Shown here: positions 1 to 15,200 of the stretch, piece by piece | Position numbering within the stretch: position 1 is the stretch's first letter | Layout of the letters: every line of letters starts with the position of its first letter | Assembly (NCBI GenBank): GCA_921293015.1 | Contig: OV121091.1 | Coordinates: forward strand, 23,172,839 to 23,236,838 | Direction of reading: 5' to 3' | DNA length: 64,000 bases | Origin: Phorcus lineatus | Lineage: Eukaryota > Mollusca > Gastropoda > Trochida > Trochidae | Made by a program: the position numbers and the translations under genes | The notes under the pieces: model-generated | What the model saw: the letters and a program-made list of their open reading frames with translations, nothing else | Databases searched by the model: none | Told to the model about the DNA's origin: nothing

Positions 1-956
1 GGCGGTTGCCATGACAATGAGAGGGAATTATGGGTAACTTCTGAAATTGTGGGTATTCCATGCGGGGGCAAGGGTTTTCCTGTAATCAAAAAATCGAATA
101 TCTATAAAGTCTTTGGTTTCAATAAACATATTGAATCACTGGTCTTTTATGAATTATCATTTTTCAAATATTGCATTTAGCCTCTTGAACAATGAACAAT
201 TTAAAAAGTGTAAGTCATAAATGATGAATCTTTAGCAGTTAAAACACCCCCAAACTTAAGAGTTTGACAGTGAAAAACAGTTACATGAAATCAATTTAAA
301 ACTCAGTAGAATTTCTATATAAGGTTTAAAGTAAGTCAATTGGGAGCTGATTATAGAAAAAGCTGCAGTTATATTGCAGAAAAGAGATTTTATAGAGGTA
401 TGAAATGGAGGAATTACATTACAACAGAATAAGAGGAAGAAAATGTTTTGATAAAAGAATATTTGGAAGATAATGTATGTGACAAATGTAAATGTGTTTC
501 ATTAGAGATAACGTGATAATACATGGGAGTATTTTTAACGGTATATCATATTAGGTTTTCAAAGTCTGATAAAAGTTATCATAACATCATAACATACTGT
601 AAATAAATTAATTCCATCATTGTTGTCAATATTTTCCTGAGATAAAATGTTTAAATTTTTGCTCAATTGACCTTTTTTAACCAAAGGAATAAAATATAAG
701 CTTAAATGAAAACCTTCTTAAATAAGGAAAAACTTTAATTTAAACTGAGAATATCAATTTTTAAAAATTTCTTATAAAATCCTTTGAAAAAAAATTAAGA
801 TTTATAGATTGTCTCCTGCTAAAATCCTTCAAAGAGCCTATTGAACCACCAAGTCTGGATATACACTGCTAAATAATTTCCCTACATTGTTCCTTTGTAT
901 AACAGCTAACAAACTTATAATCACCTTGACATAATGTATGATATAAAGTGTTATAC
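1..956. other. AT-rich non-coding stretch
   Basis: No exon or repeat could be recognised. If the exon at 957-1077 is real, this is its first intron. Confidence 0.4.
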
Positions 957-1077
957 CTTTCACGTTTCCCTGACTACTCTTCATAGTGGCATTTCCTCCC
1001 TTCACGTTATAATTCCCGTCGAGAGCTCCTCGCTCCCTCCATTTGGCTTCTGAACCATGTGACTGATTAGAGCCCAT
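957..1077 (-). CDS. Candidate first coding exon with N-myristoylation-type start
   Basis: ATG at 1077, then 40 codons and a good donor AAAG|GTATAAC (phase 1). The N-terminus MGSNQSHGSEAKW fits the N-myristoylation consensus (Gly2, Ser6). The rest is hydrophilic (KWRERGALDGNYNVKGGN). The 200 bp upstream are GC- and CpG-richer than the surroundings, as expected for a promoter/5' UTR. It could open a separate minus-strand gene or an internal promoter of the same gene; the rest lies outside the window. The protein is not recognised. Confidence 0.4.
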
Positions 1078-1416
1078 GTCTTCAGGTGATACTAGAATCC
1101 GTCAACCGAGGTCAAATAGCTGTGTTACTCCGCTAGTAGCGTCAGTCACTTCAAGCTTGTAACCGTGCGCACAACTTGTTCCCACCCGCCAGTAAACTTG
1201 GAACTACCCGCGAGGGGAGCCCATTCAGTAAGCAATGTTTATCAGCAAACAAACCCAGGTCATGCATAGGGCCCCAGAGTTCTCAATAAGCAACAATTGG
1301 TGACAGTGTACATATGTATACACTATATTAGATGAACGTCACAGATGAGTCACGTCCGACTGTACTGTCAGTGGTAATTCCCACTCCTCAAGCTGTGTAT
1401 CTAATCAGGAACTAAC

Positions 1417-1426
1417 CCTAAATAGG
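1417..1426. promoter_or_regulatory. Perfect CArG box (SRF site)
   Basis: CCTAAATAGG matches CC(A/T)6GG exactly, about 340 bp upstream of the candidate ATG at 1077. An AP-1-like TGAGTCA lies at about 1345-1351, next to a CGTCAC element. SRF sites drive many muscle genes. Single motif matches occur by chance, so the support is contextual. Confidence 0.35.
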
Positions 1427-4400
1427 AATATGTCAGTCTGGTTGCCCATTTATTTGTATAACAGTTGAGGTCAGGTTTTCATTCAACTTCTGTTGTGTTG
1501 TGGTCTGTGTATGCCTGGCAAACAACTCTTACAAACCCTAAGACAAGAGTCGGAAGCAGACCGAATAATCCTCCAAACAGACTGTCAATACCCCCAATGT
1601 GGGACTTGTAAACCCCTCGTCAATTTGAGCTATCTCCACGGATTACTCTCAGCACAAAGTCGCACTTAGCAAAACTTGCTCCTCATGATAGTTCTGTGGA
1701 TTAGGGGAGAGTTGACACAAATTCTCATCAGGAATTGACACAAAGATTTAAACCCCTCTGTAAACATATCCAAGATATAAGGCTTCACTTCCCCGTTAAT
1801 CAAATCAGACTGAGCCCAGTGCACTTATATAGACCAATACTAATTAAAATCTTACAGCTTAACGAGTCAATTCTATATGTGCACATGTGCTGTTGGGAGA
1901 TAGTACCCCCTGGTCTCTGATTAACTCTCCTATTCAAACCTTTCTTCCTTCAATCCAAATTATACAGGATTTACACAATGTTACACAATTCGCCCTAGCT
2001 TCCCTTAAAGGACATGAACCCCTTTCATAATCCCGAGCTCACTGTACCAATATTTTCACTTGAGCTCTACCACACAGACAGACTCTGTCCTGAACATGAG
2101 ACTGCTGTAATCATGGGATTAAAGAATCCGGACCTAACAAGCGTGAAACTATTGTCAGTGTACTTGCAGGATAACACTCTCAATATTGTCAAAATCGCCA
2201 GGCAGTCGCCAAGTGAGAACCTATTATAATAGTAGACTCAGCTTTGTATATACAAATCTGCTCATATGTAGTGTCATGAATGAAACTAATAAAGTTGTTG
2301 GTATCCCAGGCAAATATACGTAGGTAACACTTAGGTTATAAAGTGCGAGACCTGCAGGTATCTATGGAACTCATACAATGCAATCTTAGAAGATAGACAC
2401 CCTTATTATACTCTTGGTAAATATAAACTGTTATTGCAGCCTCTTGATACAGTCTTTGTAGATATGCAGTCTTTGACAGTCTCACTACAATATATTTGCA
2501 GCACTAATTAGTAGCTAGACACAACTTCAGACTCCTAATGTCATTCATCTGCTTATAATACCATGTAACACTTTGTACAAGTTATAACATAGCACACTTT
2601 GAGACAGATGTTATGAATTTTCCCAACGATATCCAATGTACACAAAGCAGCATATATTATATTGTAAACTCCTTCTAACAAATGTCCTAGCTGAATATCC
2701 AATGTTATCACATTTTGCAGTTACCACAGACCGTATGACTGTCCCTATTGAATATTGATATAATCCCACACAAATGAATACAATGTTACCACAGACAAAT
2801 ACAGAGTTATGGCAATGTTACTTCTATCTCTTCACAGTGGACAGAGAGCAGTTGAGCAGGTCAAGCATAATCCACCATAAGCTTATACATACTCTGTTGC
2901 ACTGCCACAGGCCCCTTCTACATCCAAAATTGAAGAAAGTTCAGCTATATTTCCTCCTCACTTGATTATTCCTCATGTATACTGTTGTATATTGTATGTC
3001 CAGGTACTCTTGACAGATGCTACCTGTAACGAGATTTCACCTGTGATACAGAGGTCAGTCCTCTACAGGTGCATTGGTTGGGGTCACAAGTGAGAGTAAT
3101 ATCTCACTAATTGAAGACTTTCCTGAGGTTGATAGTGTCTGGAGTGAAATATTTCAGCAATTCAAAGCATTTGATTGAAGATGGTAATTTTGATTCAACT
3201 GAAGTAGTTCACTATGTTAGATGTGTAAAAAGGATAATAATGAATAATACTTCCTCTAATTGAACATCTTTCTGTTGCTCTCACTTTCATCTTGTATCCG
3301 ATGTTTAGGATAAGCCCAAGGTTTTAAACTGTGAAAATTATATTTCAAGTGTCTGATTCTCCTACACTTCAAGATCCACCTCGATCTCCCCACACAGGTG
3401 TATTCGATGAACCCCAAACAAATGAAGGGAAAGTGATATTTCCCTTAGTGAAGTTGTCCAACGGTGAATCCACTTTCACATCAACTTTCACCTGTCCTTT
3501 CCCTCTCAAGACTACTAACAAGTCAAGTGAAAAATGATATTTTCAGTAATTGAAGGCTTTGTAATCTGAGGCAGTGTCCAGCCCTCACAGGCATATATCA
3601 CATGCAGGGTATCAAAGTCTTGTCAAGCACGATAATGGTCTTCTGCAAACAATCTCCAACCTTGTAAGGATATTAATGGTCTATATATGCGTCCTTACAA
3701 CATTCCACATGTCAACAACACTGTAAAGAGTTTCTTCATACAGGATCACAGCACATAAAGCAACAAATGTGCATTAAAGAACACATGTCTGGGCGAGGTA
3801 TGCTCTTAAAGCAAAATCCGACCGTGAGCCAGAGAGTCACAGAGTCACAAGATTGTCCTCAAACACTGATCTCTCTCCCTCAGACACTACGCACACCTCA
3901 TACCGCACGGACAGGTAACCAGCGGTAAATGTGACCACAGGGTAAATTGCATTAAAATCAGCAGGTAACTTGCCAGCTCGTTTACCTGACAATACCTCTT
4001 TCTTTACGCTCACCCAGCTGGACAGCACCTCACCTGGAAGCTGGCTCGTCAGCCACAGGTGAACCCAGGTAACTAGTGCTTACCTGAGAAGGTCAATCAA
4101 CAGGTAGCCAACCACCTACTGACTAACATGGGTAGCAAACATGGACAGCTTGTCAAACCTTGATTTTGTCTACAACATGTAGCCACCCTGACCACACAGC
4201 TAGTTACCCCCTTGCCATTGTATCTCCCTTTTCAGGATAGAAATTGTGGTAACCTAAATCCATCCTTGCAAAAATCAAATGATATACTATAATCACCAGA
4301 GTCCAGTGGTTTGGCTTGAACTGTTACACTTTTCTTCACAACTGTCCAAAGAAGACAGGTATCCCGACAATGAATATGAATCTAAACAATACTATGTGAA

Positions 4401-7400
4401 TGCTCCCTGGATAATATGTTGATGATCCTGATCAGATCAGCTGTTGGACCACAAATGTAAGAAATATCCTGCCTGTTCCACACAGTCCAGTTAATTGCTG
4501 TATAGCTTCAGCTGTATCAACCAGCAGGTGCCCCCTCTGACCAGGGAAGGACAGGTGCTCTCACAATGGAATATCAATTTTATACCTCTCTTTATGGATG
4601 CACCAACTCAATAAAATGTTGCTGATTCGGTGGTTTGGAGATCGGAATTAGTTTACTGTGAATTTTAACAATAATGTATCAAATACATCAGTTGGTAAAC
4701 ACAAATCAAAGTCACATGCCTTCTCCCTTCAGCATTCACCATGTTATCATCAGTTTTGGAGAAACACAATGGAAATATTTTCATGGTTTACATGGAATCT
4801 AAATCTTCATCATGATCACTTTATCCACATCCAACAATGAATTTATACTTCTTCATCCAAAATGTCTTTCACAAATATTTCAGCGATCCAAGTATTTCAT
4901 CTGTTTGACATTCTCACAATTTATCGACATGAACTATGATTTCCACATTTCAGCAAAACGGTGTCAAGAGCACACTTAATGCTGGACTTAGTCCATGAAA
5001 CTCCTTACATAGACTTACTCCAAGCTTCCCACTCTGTCAATATTACAGTACTAAAGCTCAGCAAAAGCACATGCAACAAGTGGCTGGATGCCAGCATATC
5101 AATTAATCTGCTTGTATGTGTCTAATTATCACCTACTGTTAATCCAGCTTCCCCCAGGCTATCACCCCAAGCAATATCAAACCGACCAATTAACAGACAG
5201 CAATGCTAATTAAAAAGACATCTGCCATAGACCGATTAGCCTTTTCTTATTCTTAAATCATTTGAAGGTTGAGTCACAAAAGATCATGTTGTTTTTATTG
5301 AAGTAGCTAAGTGATTTGATCGTTTCCAGGTTTAGGTTACGCAAACCATATAGGAAGTAGGGACTGTAACATGAGTGCAATCATTTCATTATTAATTAAA
5401 GTTAACATCTTGGTAGCTAAATAATTAGGTAGTAAAGAAAGAAAACAATGGGGTATTATGTTACATTCTTGACAAAGAAACAAACTGCTGTTCTAAAAAT
5501 GAACTAATGAATACAAATGAGGCTATTTTGATAAAAACTTATCTTGTAACTTGTATACAAAGCTTACATCAAGGGAAAGCATTGTTCATAACATAATTCA
5601 GAAATTTATTTCATACAGTGGAATCTTGTCCTGATTATAACACCAACGAATGCATTCTCAAGGTTTATCTCAGCTCCTGCATCACACATTTTTTCTATAC
5701 AAAATATCACCATCTAAATTAGTAGTACTTAATCATTCTGAAAGGCCAGTGCACAGCAATCCCAACTTTTTATATTTACAAAGGGAACCTGCATTTTCAA
5801 TTAATTGAACCAAACATTAATGCTATAATTACTCATTCAATTTATATTTTTATGTATTAATAATTTTATGTTCAAACAGAAATATTCTTGGGAAATAAAT
5901 CCAATCTCACTCAAGGATGTTCAGAGACAGAATAGTGACTGAGCCTTACTGAATGAAATCCAACATTTCAACATAGTAACACTCCTCTAGTTACAGGATC
6001 AACAACAAGCTACAACAATGTACTACAGAGTTGCCATATTCAACCCCAGCTGGGGGGGATATAATTGAAGCTGATAATCAATAATGGAATATTTGTATAC
6101 AAGACGCCCACACTGGATAGCACAGGTGTCAAACCCTGATTGATGCAGGTATTGATCCATTGATCAACAGGTAACAATGCTGCCACACCTGAGTTTACTA
6201 GAATATGGTGCCAGCCTTTCATGAATGTGAGCTTATTTGGAAAATATTTTGATATGGAAGTCTCTCCTTCAGGACCACCATATTAAGGGGATGGCAAGGT
6301 GAGGCCTGAAGTCAAGGATCCACTCAAACATGACAGGCTGGGCCACAGTTTTGGACAAATATTCTTACCCGAAAAACCTATCACAAAACCAGATTTTATT
6401 TTAGAATAATAGATCACAAAAATAAAACTTTTGGTCTCCTCAACTTGACATCTTGTGTTTTGGTTTTGATAAACTTTTATTAGTTTTGTAAGATAACGAC
6501 TGTCTAACGCTATATGAAAATAATATTCTACAAATCGATACCGCAAATGATAAAGACTGATACTTCAGATACATTATGATTACTTTCTTTATTATGTCTG
6601 GACAGAAGAACATTTTAATTATATTGACCACATAAGCTTGTTGTTTGTAAATATCCCTGTAAGCCGCACTTCACCTAAATACCATGGCTTATTGCCCTTC
6701 CCTCAACCATTAAGTAACACTATACCTCCCACATAAACAATACATTGTGGCTTGCTTTAGCCTATAATGTCCACTCCACTGAAGAATGACCCATTGTATC
6801 AACAACACAACCAATACACTTATTCTAGGGTTTCGCTTATATTGTGTCCAAAAGAATCTATTTCAATATAAAGTTTTGAATACTTAATATTAAATGTTTA
6901 ATATTTTTTACTTATGCTTTAATCATATTTCGAACTTTTTTAGTCCACTTTACAATTGTCCATTGTTGGTTATACTTTGCACAATATTTCATTGTATTTT
7001 TATCTTTTTAAAACACTTAACAACAGTCCCTTGATTTTATTTTTTGTTAAAATCACTTATGGTTTCACATAAACATTTTTGACAAATCATTTTAAAAATC
7101 TTGACTCAAGTTTGAATACAAATTAAGATGAATAGCCTTGGCTTAGTACTTTTACACATATGAACAAAAAACTGGGATAACATAAAACATTTGTATTGTT
7201 TATTTCAAATATGACGCCCCTTCACAATACACTGATACACTGTAGAATATGGTTTTATTCTGTACTAGTTTGAGCACAGCACATACATTGTCTCAGTCAC
7301 TGCCCTGACTCTTATATGACCTGTTCTATTCAATCGTCTGGGACTAACCTTGTTTACATTTCTTCACCTACTTCTTAGACTGACCACTCGCTAAACGAGC

Positions 7401-8574
7401 TTGAGACAGGTGCAAATACAGGTGTTCTAAGAGACAAGCCTCTCTTCTGAAGGGGTTCTATGTACTGACACATTGGAGAACAATGTTACATTTGTATCAA
7501 CACATGAGAATAAAAAGATATATTCTTGATAATTTAATTTTAGTATATCCTGGCAATACAAACAAAATTTGATTCTGATTTAAATAATGTCAATTTTTAT
7601 TACATATCACACATTATATTTTTTTAACATATTTGATGAATTTCTATACAATTTTATAAATTCATATTGATTTTTCTTATTTGTTTCAGCTTTAGATGGT
7701 ATAGTTTTAGTATGACGCTCATTTCTAATTTTAGAAATATCCTTTAATTTGATATAAACTATAATTCATTAAACAAAAATATAAACATTACCTATTTCTT
7801 ATAACATGCATGTTTCATAACTTTTATAAACGTATTTACTTGGAACTAATATCAGCAACAATAAAACTAACATTTTAGGGGAACAACACAAAATTGGTCA
7901 ATGACCTCTATGAAAAACAGTCAAGAGGCAAAACAATTTCTCTGTTGGGAAAAAATAGGTAAGGTAAGGGGGTTCGGAGGTAAGTACCTGTTACCTACTG
8001 ATCAATATTTGAACAAAGGTCAAACAAGAACTACCTACTCAATGTAACAATCGTGGAGCATGAGATATAAAAACAAGTTTAGTAACAGATGACCTGCATA
8101 CGTTAAGAGTTCTCTTTATTGAACTTTTTTATGATCCTTTATCATCAGACATAATAATAAATAACATAACTAAGTGAGTCATTGATAAGTGAAAGATATC
8201 AGGGCACATCCTGAAACAATTCAATCCTAAATACATTTTTGATGCTTGTCAAATTGAAAAATAGAGCGGTTCTGTTGAAGGCATTTATGTTTGTCAAATT
8301 ATTCAGTAGACATTTTGGCAAATCTTAATCCCGTCTTGAAACATAGAAATTACAGAAAACTACTTTCAAGATAAAGTTATTGATCAATTTGTGTTTGGCT
8401 TTGCTAAACTTGTATATCAGCGATCCCATTCCAAAGTTAAACTGAATTTGTTGAACTTGAAATGTACCTGTTTCTGTTAAGCAGAAAAAATTTGTAAAAG
8501 CAGAAAAAACACACTTTTTTCTGAAATACAGAATCCCACGTCTTCAATAAAAGTAAAAATGTTAGAGTTTATTT

Positions 8575-8775
8575 TTTTCCACAAAACTTCCAACCCCCCC
8601 AAAAATATCAATTTCTTAAATAATGCAAGTACTTGCCAATATGACCATATCCAAAGTAAAAATGTAAAGGATCACTATGAATTACAAAATTTCCACCCTC
8701 AAAACCTATCAATCTCTGAAAAAATGCAAGCACCTGCCAGAAAGGCCCACACCCAACCCATTGATCAGAACATCC
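8575..8775. repeat. Degenerate local duplication
   Basis: Two diverged copies about 115 bp apart share 'ttccaccc...tatcaat.tct...aatgcaag(t/c)ac(t/c)tgcca', the second followed by a C-rich stretch. No coding content is seen. Confidence 0.4.
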
Positions 8776-11700
8776 TAAATCTCAGGTTTCTATTGGGACC
8801 ACCTTCCAACTGAGAGGTTTCCCTCAATATAATGATGTCCTCCCAGCACAAAGAACACTTTATTCCTACAATACAGGTCCTTGATTTCACACAATGGAGA
8901 ACTTTCTTCCACAAAGGATGTCATATTGCACCAAGTCATATCCTGAGATTCTATTATTTCTAACAGATTGCTGGTTCTCACTAGAAATGTCAGATCTCAC
9001 CAGGACATATCCTGTGAGTGTCTGTATCTATGTGAACAGATCACTATGATTACAGCTGGACACCCACATTACACTGGGCAAAGGACTACTGTACCCACAT
9101 TTATCTACTTCATAGCAAGGCACAGTCTTTTTTAACACTTCACCTGATGGGGCAGACTTAGTTGTAAAGTTTTTCTCATTTCAGGAGAATCTAAATGGCA
9201 AAAGCTAAAGTCTTGACTGTCAATATAATTATTCCTGCAAATTCCTATTTCCAAGTTCACAATTCAATAGGAAATTATTTTCTTTTGTAAGAAATATATA
9301 CTATAATTTGTATAAAAAAGAATTTTCTAAACTTAAGAAAAATTTTCGATAAGCAAAATTGTTAAAAGCAAGGGCATTTTTCATACCTTGCCTAAATAAT
9401 TCAAACAAAAGTCAAATTCTTATGCCAAATTCAGTTTGATCTGTCATTGTTTTAAAAGTTTAAAAATACAGACTTACCCGAATCCATTGTTAGCTCTAAC
9501 AGTACATGCAGGGAAATGACAGTATAAGCATAAAGATGACCTCTCTCACACCTTACATCAACACCATATGATAGAGGAGCTGACCCAGTGTAAATCATCA
9601 AATAAATATGACTTATGTGACCATTCTTGAAATTTTAAATAATGTTTTCCTGTGAACTTTGAATCAAAATAACTCTCCCTATATCTATCTAACCAAAGTT
9701 GTGACATTTGTTTACTTATACTGAAATCTGGTTGAAAAAATAATATTCATAAGTAAATATAAATGTTTCATTTGAAAATATCAAAACTACAAACTTACAC
9801 ATGACTCACCTTGACAAGGACAATTTCTTTGTTCTTATTAAATCATTTTTAAGCAATTGATGCTGAAATTACCAAATGTCATTTTGGTATTTAAGAAATA
9901 TACTGACGTTTATTAAGTATTAATTTTATTTCACTAAAGACAACTATCCCCTTATCTCATTTTTATTTTTTCTGAAATCATGTTTTCATAAAATTTCAAA
10001 AGGTTACATGGAGATATAATACTTGATAATTTATTTCAAAGTTATAAAATCTATTTTACAAACTAATTCAACACAGGACATGATGCAGGACTTGGACAAT
10101 GATAAAACCCACAGAGCAAGTTACCATAGCTGCATGACTAGTAACTGTGACTAGTGGGTGACCTGTGTCACACGGCACATGTCACACAAGCTCCATCTGT
10201 CACCACATGCCAACCAGGTGTCAGTGATGTGTCGGTCACCCATATTACCATGTATCTCACGATAACGAGGACATACATCTCCCCAGGTTATTATTGTCAG
10301 TGTACATCTACCTCTGGTTATGAATGTCCCCAGTTTCATGTCTTGAAGTAATATAGGATAACATTAGAGGAGTCTGATCTGCAATAACTCACAATTCACT
10401 TGTTAAATCACCATGTTTGATATTTGTTTACTTAATGAAGATTTTTACATTTTGCAAGTTTGTATTTACGTAGAATAATAATAATAAAAAAATTCCAGAA
10501 ATGAAGCCATGTTTTGGAAATGTGAGTGAAGAAATACATTTTTAAAGTACAGAATTTTGTATCTTTGGTAATAACCAAAAAAACTAGTGGTAGACATTAC
10601 TCCCTCTTTTAAACAGCTGACATTTACATAAAGGTATGGCCCTGTTAATACACCTTCCCACTGAACCCTTGTTATGGAGTGATAGACAGTCATGAACTTA
10701 TGGCACTCTCCAGTGACCTGGACATGTTCTCTCTTCTGATTAGTGTGTAAGATGAGGTATTCAGTTGACAACACCAGGTCACAATGACATCAATGACACT
10801 TGCCCAGTGCACCGGACTGATATCCTTATAAAGATATGATGGGCTACTTTCACTGGCCATAAGACCTTGTTCATGGAATTCGATAAAGAAATGCCCTCCA
10901 TACTTAAATGATGACCGGAGAAAATCCAATAGGACACAAGCCCACCTGGACAAAACCCCACAGCTATGTGCATGGGGACAATATTAATGTCAATATTATG
11001 GTTACTGATATTTTTTTGTATCATTAATGTTAAGTTATCATGGTATGAATGTTAATTAGCTGAAATCTACATGTAAGTTGTTTGTTCCATGTGTCCAATA
11101 TTAAATGATAAATGGTAATTCAAACTTAGAATTCTGTGAGTGAGGTTGACCTGAATGCATTCTGCATACTCATTAATGAGGTTATATGTGTCCCTGGGAT
11201 ACTGAAATATCTATAGGTATGTCAGTCACTTAATTTCTTATCTTAAAAGTAATGGGGCTACATTTTCCCTGAAGAAATCAGCCAGTTCCAATAAGGATAC
11301 AGAAAGGATGCTACTCAATCTCATTGGCAAATTAAGTTTTCAATGGCTATGGTCATATCTTCATTCAAAATGAAACTACACAAAGAACTGCTGCTGTATC
11401 ATATATTTTAATTAATTTCATAAAATATTGGAGATATCCATTCCCTTGATAAAGGTTCAAAGTTTTTTCAAAGCTTGGAGTTTTATCAACTAATACATTT
11501 TTTCATGAGAATCTTAGCTTTCTTTTCACATCTTTACATTTCATTTAGATTTCAGTTTCAATACTTTTTAACCTCATGGACAATTTCAAAAGAACATCTC
11601 AGACACATATGCCTCTTCATTTTTGCTCTATAATTCTATATATATTCACTCAATAAAACATATGATTCATACTTTGAGATATGCAAGATGACAGATGACA

Positions 11701-12223
11701 TACAGACAAAATTAACATTCAATTTCTTCTTTCATTAAAGAATAGTTCCTTTTTTCTCCGCTACACAGCATGACTAAATATTCTGAATGCTGCACACAAC
11801 TAAAAAATGTTTTGCAAAGCATCTTACAATTGTTTTGTCATCTTTTATTCCTATCTTTTATTGAGCTCACAAAGAAGTCTCTCTTGACGCCAGTATACAA
11901 AAAAACACTTAACATGGGAGCCTCACATCCCTGTAGATTGTACGGGAGTTCACGGAATTAACTTTCTAAACAACAATGTGTTATAATCCTTGAACCGTGC
12001 ACCTACAGAGCTTATTTTTGTTTACTTTTGTTCTGTAAACAATAGGTTCTGAAAGGCTGCTCCTCTACGTGTTCATAAAAAAACAGAAAAAAGCATTATT
12101 TTTGTTTTTGAAGTACACAAATAGATCTAGGTCAAAATGCAGACTTATGCACATAAGTATATCATATAACATGTTTATGGTGAATAATGCCAAACTAACT
12201 CTATGACTGTATGAATCGTCATA

Positions 12224-12234
<11 letters not shown>

Positions 12235-12255
<21 letters not shown>

Positions 12256-12264
12256 GGGGGGGGG
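12235..12264. repeat. Poly-T/poly-G tract
   Basis: About eight T followed by 22 consecutive G on the plus strand. The run is long enough to form G-quadruplexes; on the minus-strand transcript it is poly-C. The exact length is likely unstable and error-prone in assembly. Confidence 0.85.
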
Positions 12265-15200
12265 AGAGTTGGTTAGATAAAAGTATTCCAAATGTCTATA
12301 TGTAAATATGGACAGTAAAATATTTTAATTGTCAAGTTCCTTTTTGCTTTCTTGATTTTAAGCCTAATCTCATGACTGATAGGATTTATGCTAAATATAC
12401 GTGAAATTATAATAATAAAATTATTATAAAAATAATAATAATAAACTAAACATTTCATGAAGATGACTTGTCCTTTATCTTTTCTAAAACATCCTCAGAG
12501 GAAGACAATCTTTATCGTTTCAGCTCCTGCATACTTTATCAAGTCTCTATAACTAGCCACACATGATATGTTGGTTCAACTCTGCTTGCTTTCCTTCTAC
12601 AAGGACACAAGATTGTAACCACAGAAATATTTGTTATCAGAAGAAATAAAATTCCATATGAAATATTTTGGATTTTTGAAGATTACCTGGCTCCAAGTAT
12701 TCCTTCAAGTTTATTTCAATATCAGGATTAGCTAGCTAGTGAATTCATATAGAGTGAATTTGTAAAAATGAAATATTGATTAGACAAAATGTAGAATTAT
12801 AAATTGAACAATAGTCTTGCAGCAAGAATAAAAATGATTACAAATAGAGAATTGTTTTTATTCAGTTTATCCAAAGACAATACAAAGTCATGATTTGGTC
12901 AAATTTTTTTCTCTGTATATCATGTATCTGTTGTTTGTCAATGACCACAATGGATTCTATTATTTGAGTAAATTGCATCCGAATCATAACATTATTTGGA
13001 TCATAAAAAATATGAGAATTTATATTAATTTATAATATATTGCATTAATTTGAAAAACTTATGAAAAACTTGAGTTATCTGAATTTAACATTTGTAGTAG
13101 GTTTATCTGAATGAAAATTTGCTTGACACTTGTCAAGTAATTGCAAATAAAAGTTTACTTCATAAATTGAGCCATCTCAATCTAATGCAATCAAATTTGG
13201 AAATCAAAACATTTCCTGAGCGCAGTACACGGAAAAAATTTATCTCCTAATAAACTGGGTAACATAGAATTCCCACAGCAATTGATCATAGTTGAGGCTT
13301 TGCATGTAACCACTCATTATATTTTATCTCTGATTTCTTTCAACCTTCAAAGCAAAGGAAATCAATAAATCAATCAACCACTGCCATCTCATAGGATTAC
13401 AGGAACAAAGGTATTTGTATTCGTATTCGCATTTTTATATAGCTAATGTCACACGATATCAGCTCTGCAAAATGCAATTTACTGCACACTCTTAATTCAA
13501 AGTTTCAGAGCACAAAGCATCAAAATTATTTAATTTGAAAATAAAATTTTGCCTTCTATTGATTTCTTTTGATATTTCTCATTTAAGGATTTATAACTTC
13601 AATAAATCAAATATTAATTACAGGCTTCAACAAGCATATCAAATCTTCGTATATTTCATGAATCTCATTACAACAAAAGAGGAAGATATCAAGGCCTTCC
13701 TTACAGAAATTTAAATCAATGTGATGATTTCCTATGGACAGAAAACATGAAAAAAATATATGAAGAAGTATCCAACACTGATCTAATACAGCACCTTTTG
13801 ATGTTAAACAAGGTTCTAGCATTCTAATGGACATATGAATTCAAAACCAAACCAATCAGATTTATCAATCATTTCCTTATTTATTATCAGATGTATGGAA
13901 ACTTTTCCAACAATGATATTTCCATCAAATTTCCCATACATACTGGAGTAATGAACAATCACCCTACTACTGACATAAAGGAAATGTATCATCCAACATG
14001 GGCTGCTGACAAACCTCTAGTATTTCACAAGGATTAAAATTGTTTAAATATTCATGTCCGCATTTGTCTCAACGCAGGTCACAGTGACCTTGGAGCCTGT
14101 GCACCTAGAGTAAACCCATTCACCTCAGCAAATATGATTTATGACCACTTAACATTGTCAGCTGATTCAGCCAAGTTTATATATACCCTTGTTCAGTTCT
14201 ACGACAATGTATCATTAAGGAGATTTTTATGTTCACTTCTATCCAAATGAGTATTTCTCAACATCATGTGTCGTGAATGCAATCCCTTTTACAGAGTTAT
14301 CAGGATTTCATATGACAAAAATTGCTTATTCAGCATTTCAGTCACAACATCACAGTGACGGTGCAGCTTAACACAAGTGACCAGTTTATCTTAGAAAAAT
14401 CATTTAAAAGCTGTTGTAACCTGACTTTCAAAACTAGTAAACATTTCAAATTCATTTTTAACTTCAATCATATCTAACTGATATTTATGTCCATATATGT
14501 TCATTTAAATGATTTGGTTGCTTCATATTAGCAGATGCAGGAGACAATGTATATAATCTCTCCTTGGATATCAACATGGCTTTGTCATGATGAACATGAG
14601 AAGATGAGAGGGTTACACAGCCCTCAACAGAGTTCCACATGTGCTACGAACTTCATAATCATGACAAGAGATTTTGTGATTTCCATGTGACACAAATGCC
14701 TCATGAGCAGGTAATTCATATATCTGTCCCTGATATTGATATTCCTATCTATGCATCATAGCTGTATGTGTATATATGAATACATTTCAATATAATATTT
14801 ATCAGTGAACCGATCAGAGTGACATCAGGTTCACATTGGTGATGACGCATGCATTATCAAAATATGGACATTCCATCATTGAAAGTCCAATGATTTTTTT
14901 TTTATTGACTTCTACATCACACCTACATAGTTATTCATACCTACGTGCCATTGTAGTTGATTTTTTCAACACTTTATCAACTACATAACCAAACTGTTCC
15001 ATAAGTCATCCATTGTCAATTAATCTTGATTAAATTGTAGATTAAACTGGTTGTATCTATATATATTCATTGTCTGTACATTCAAGACAAAACTCAGACA
15101 AGGTCATATGTTCATATCAAACATGATCACATCATGTTACATCAGTATTTTTCTATCTATCAGGTCAGCCTTGATCGCTATGTAAACCAGCTAATGAAAT

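Noticed and set aside
3837-4028. 63-codon minus-strand ORF in a GC-richer patch
   Set aside because: No family resemblance and no consistent acceptor/donor pair; the composition comes from clustered CAGGTA/CAGGTG words.
10151-11024. Several overlapping ORFs on both strands
   Set aside because: Repetitive 'gtcac/acctg' words keep frames open; no recognisable domain and no plausible splice sites.
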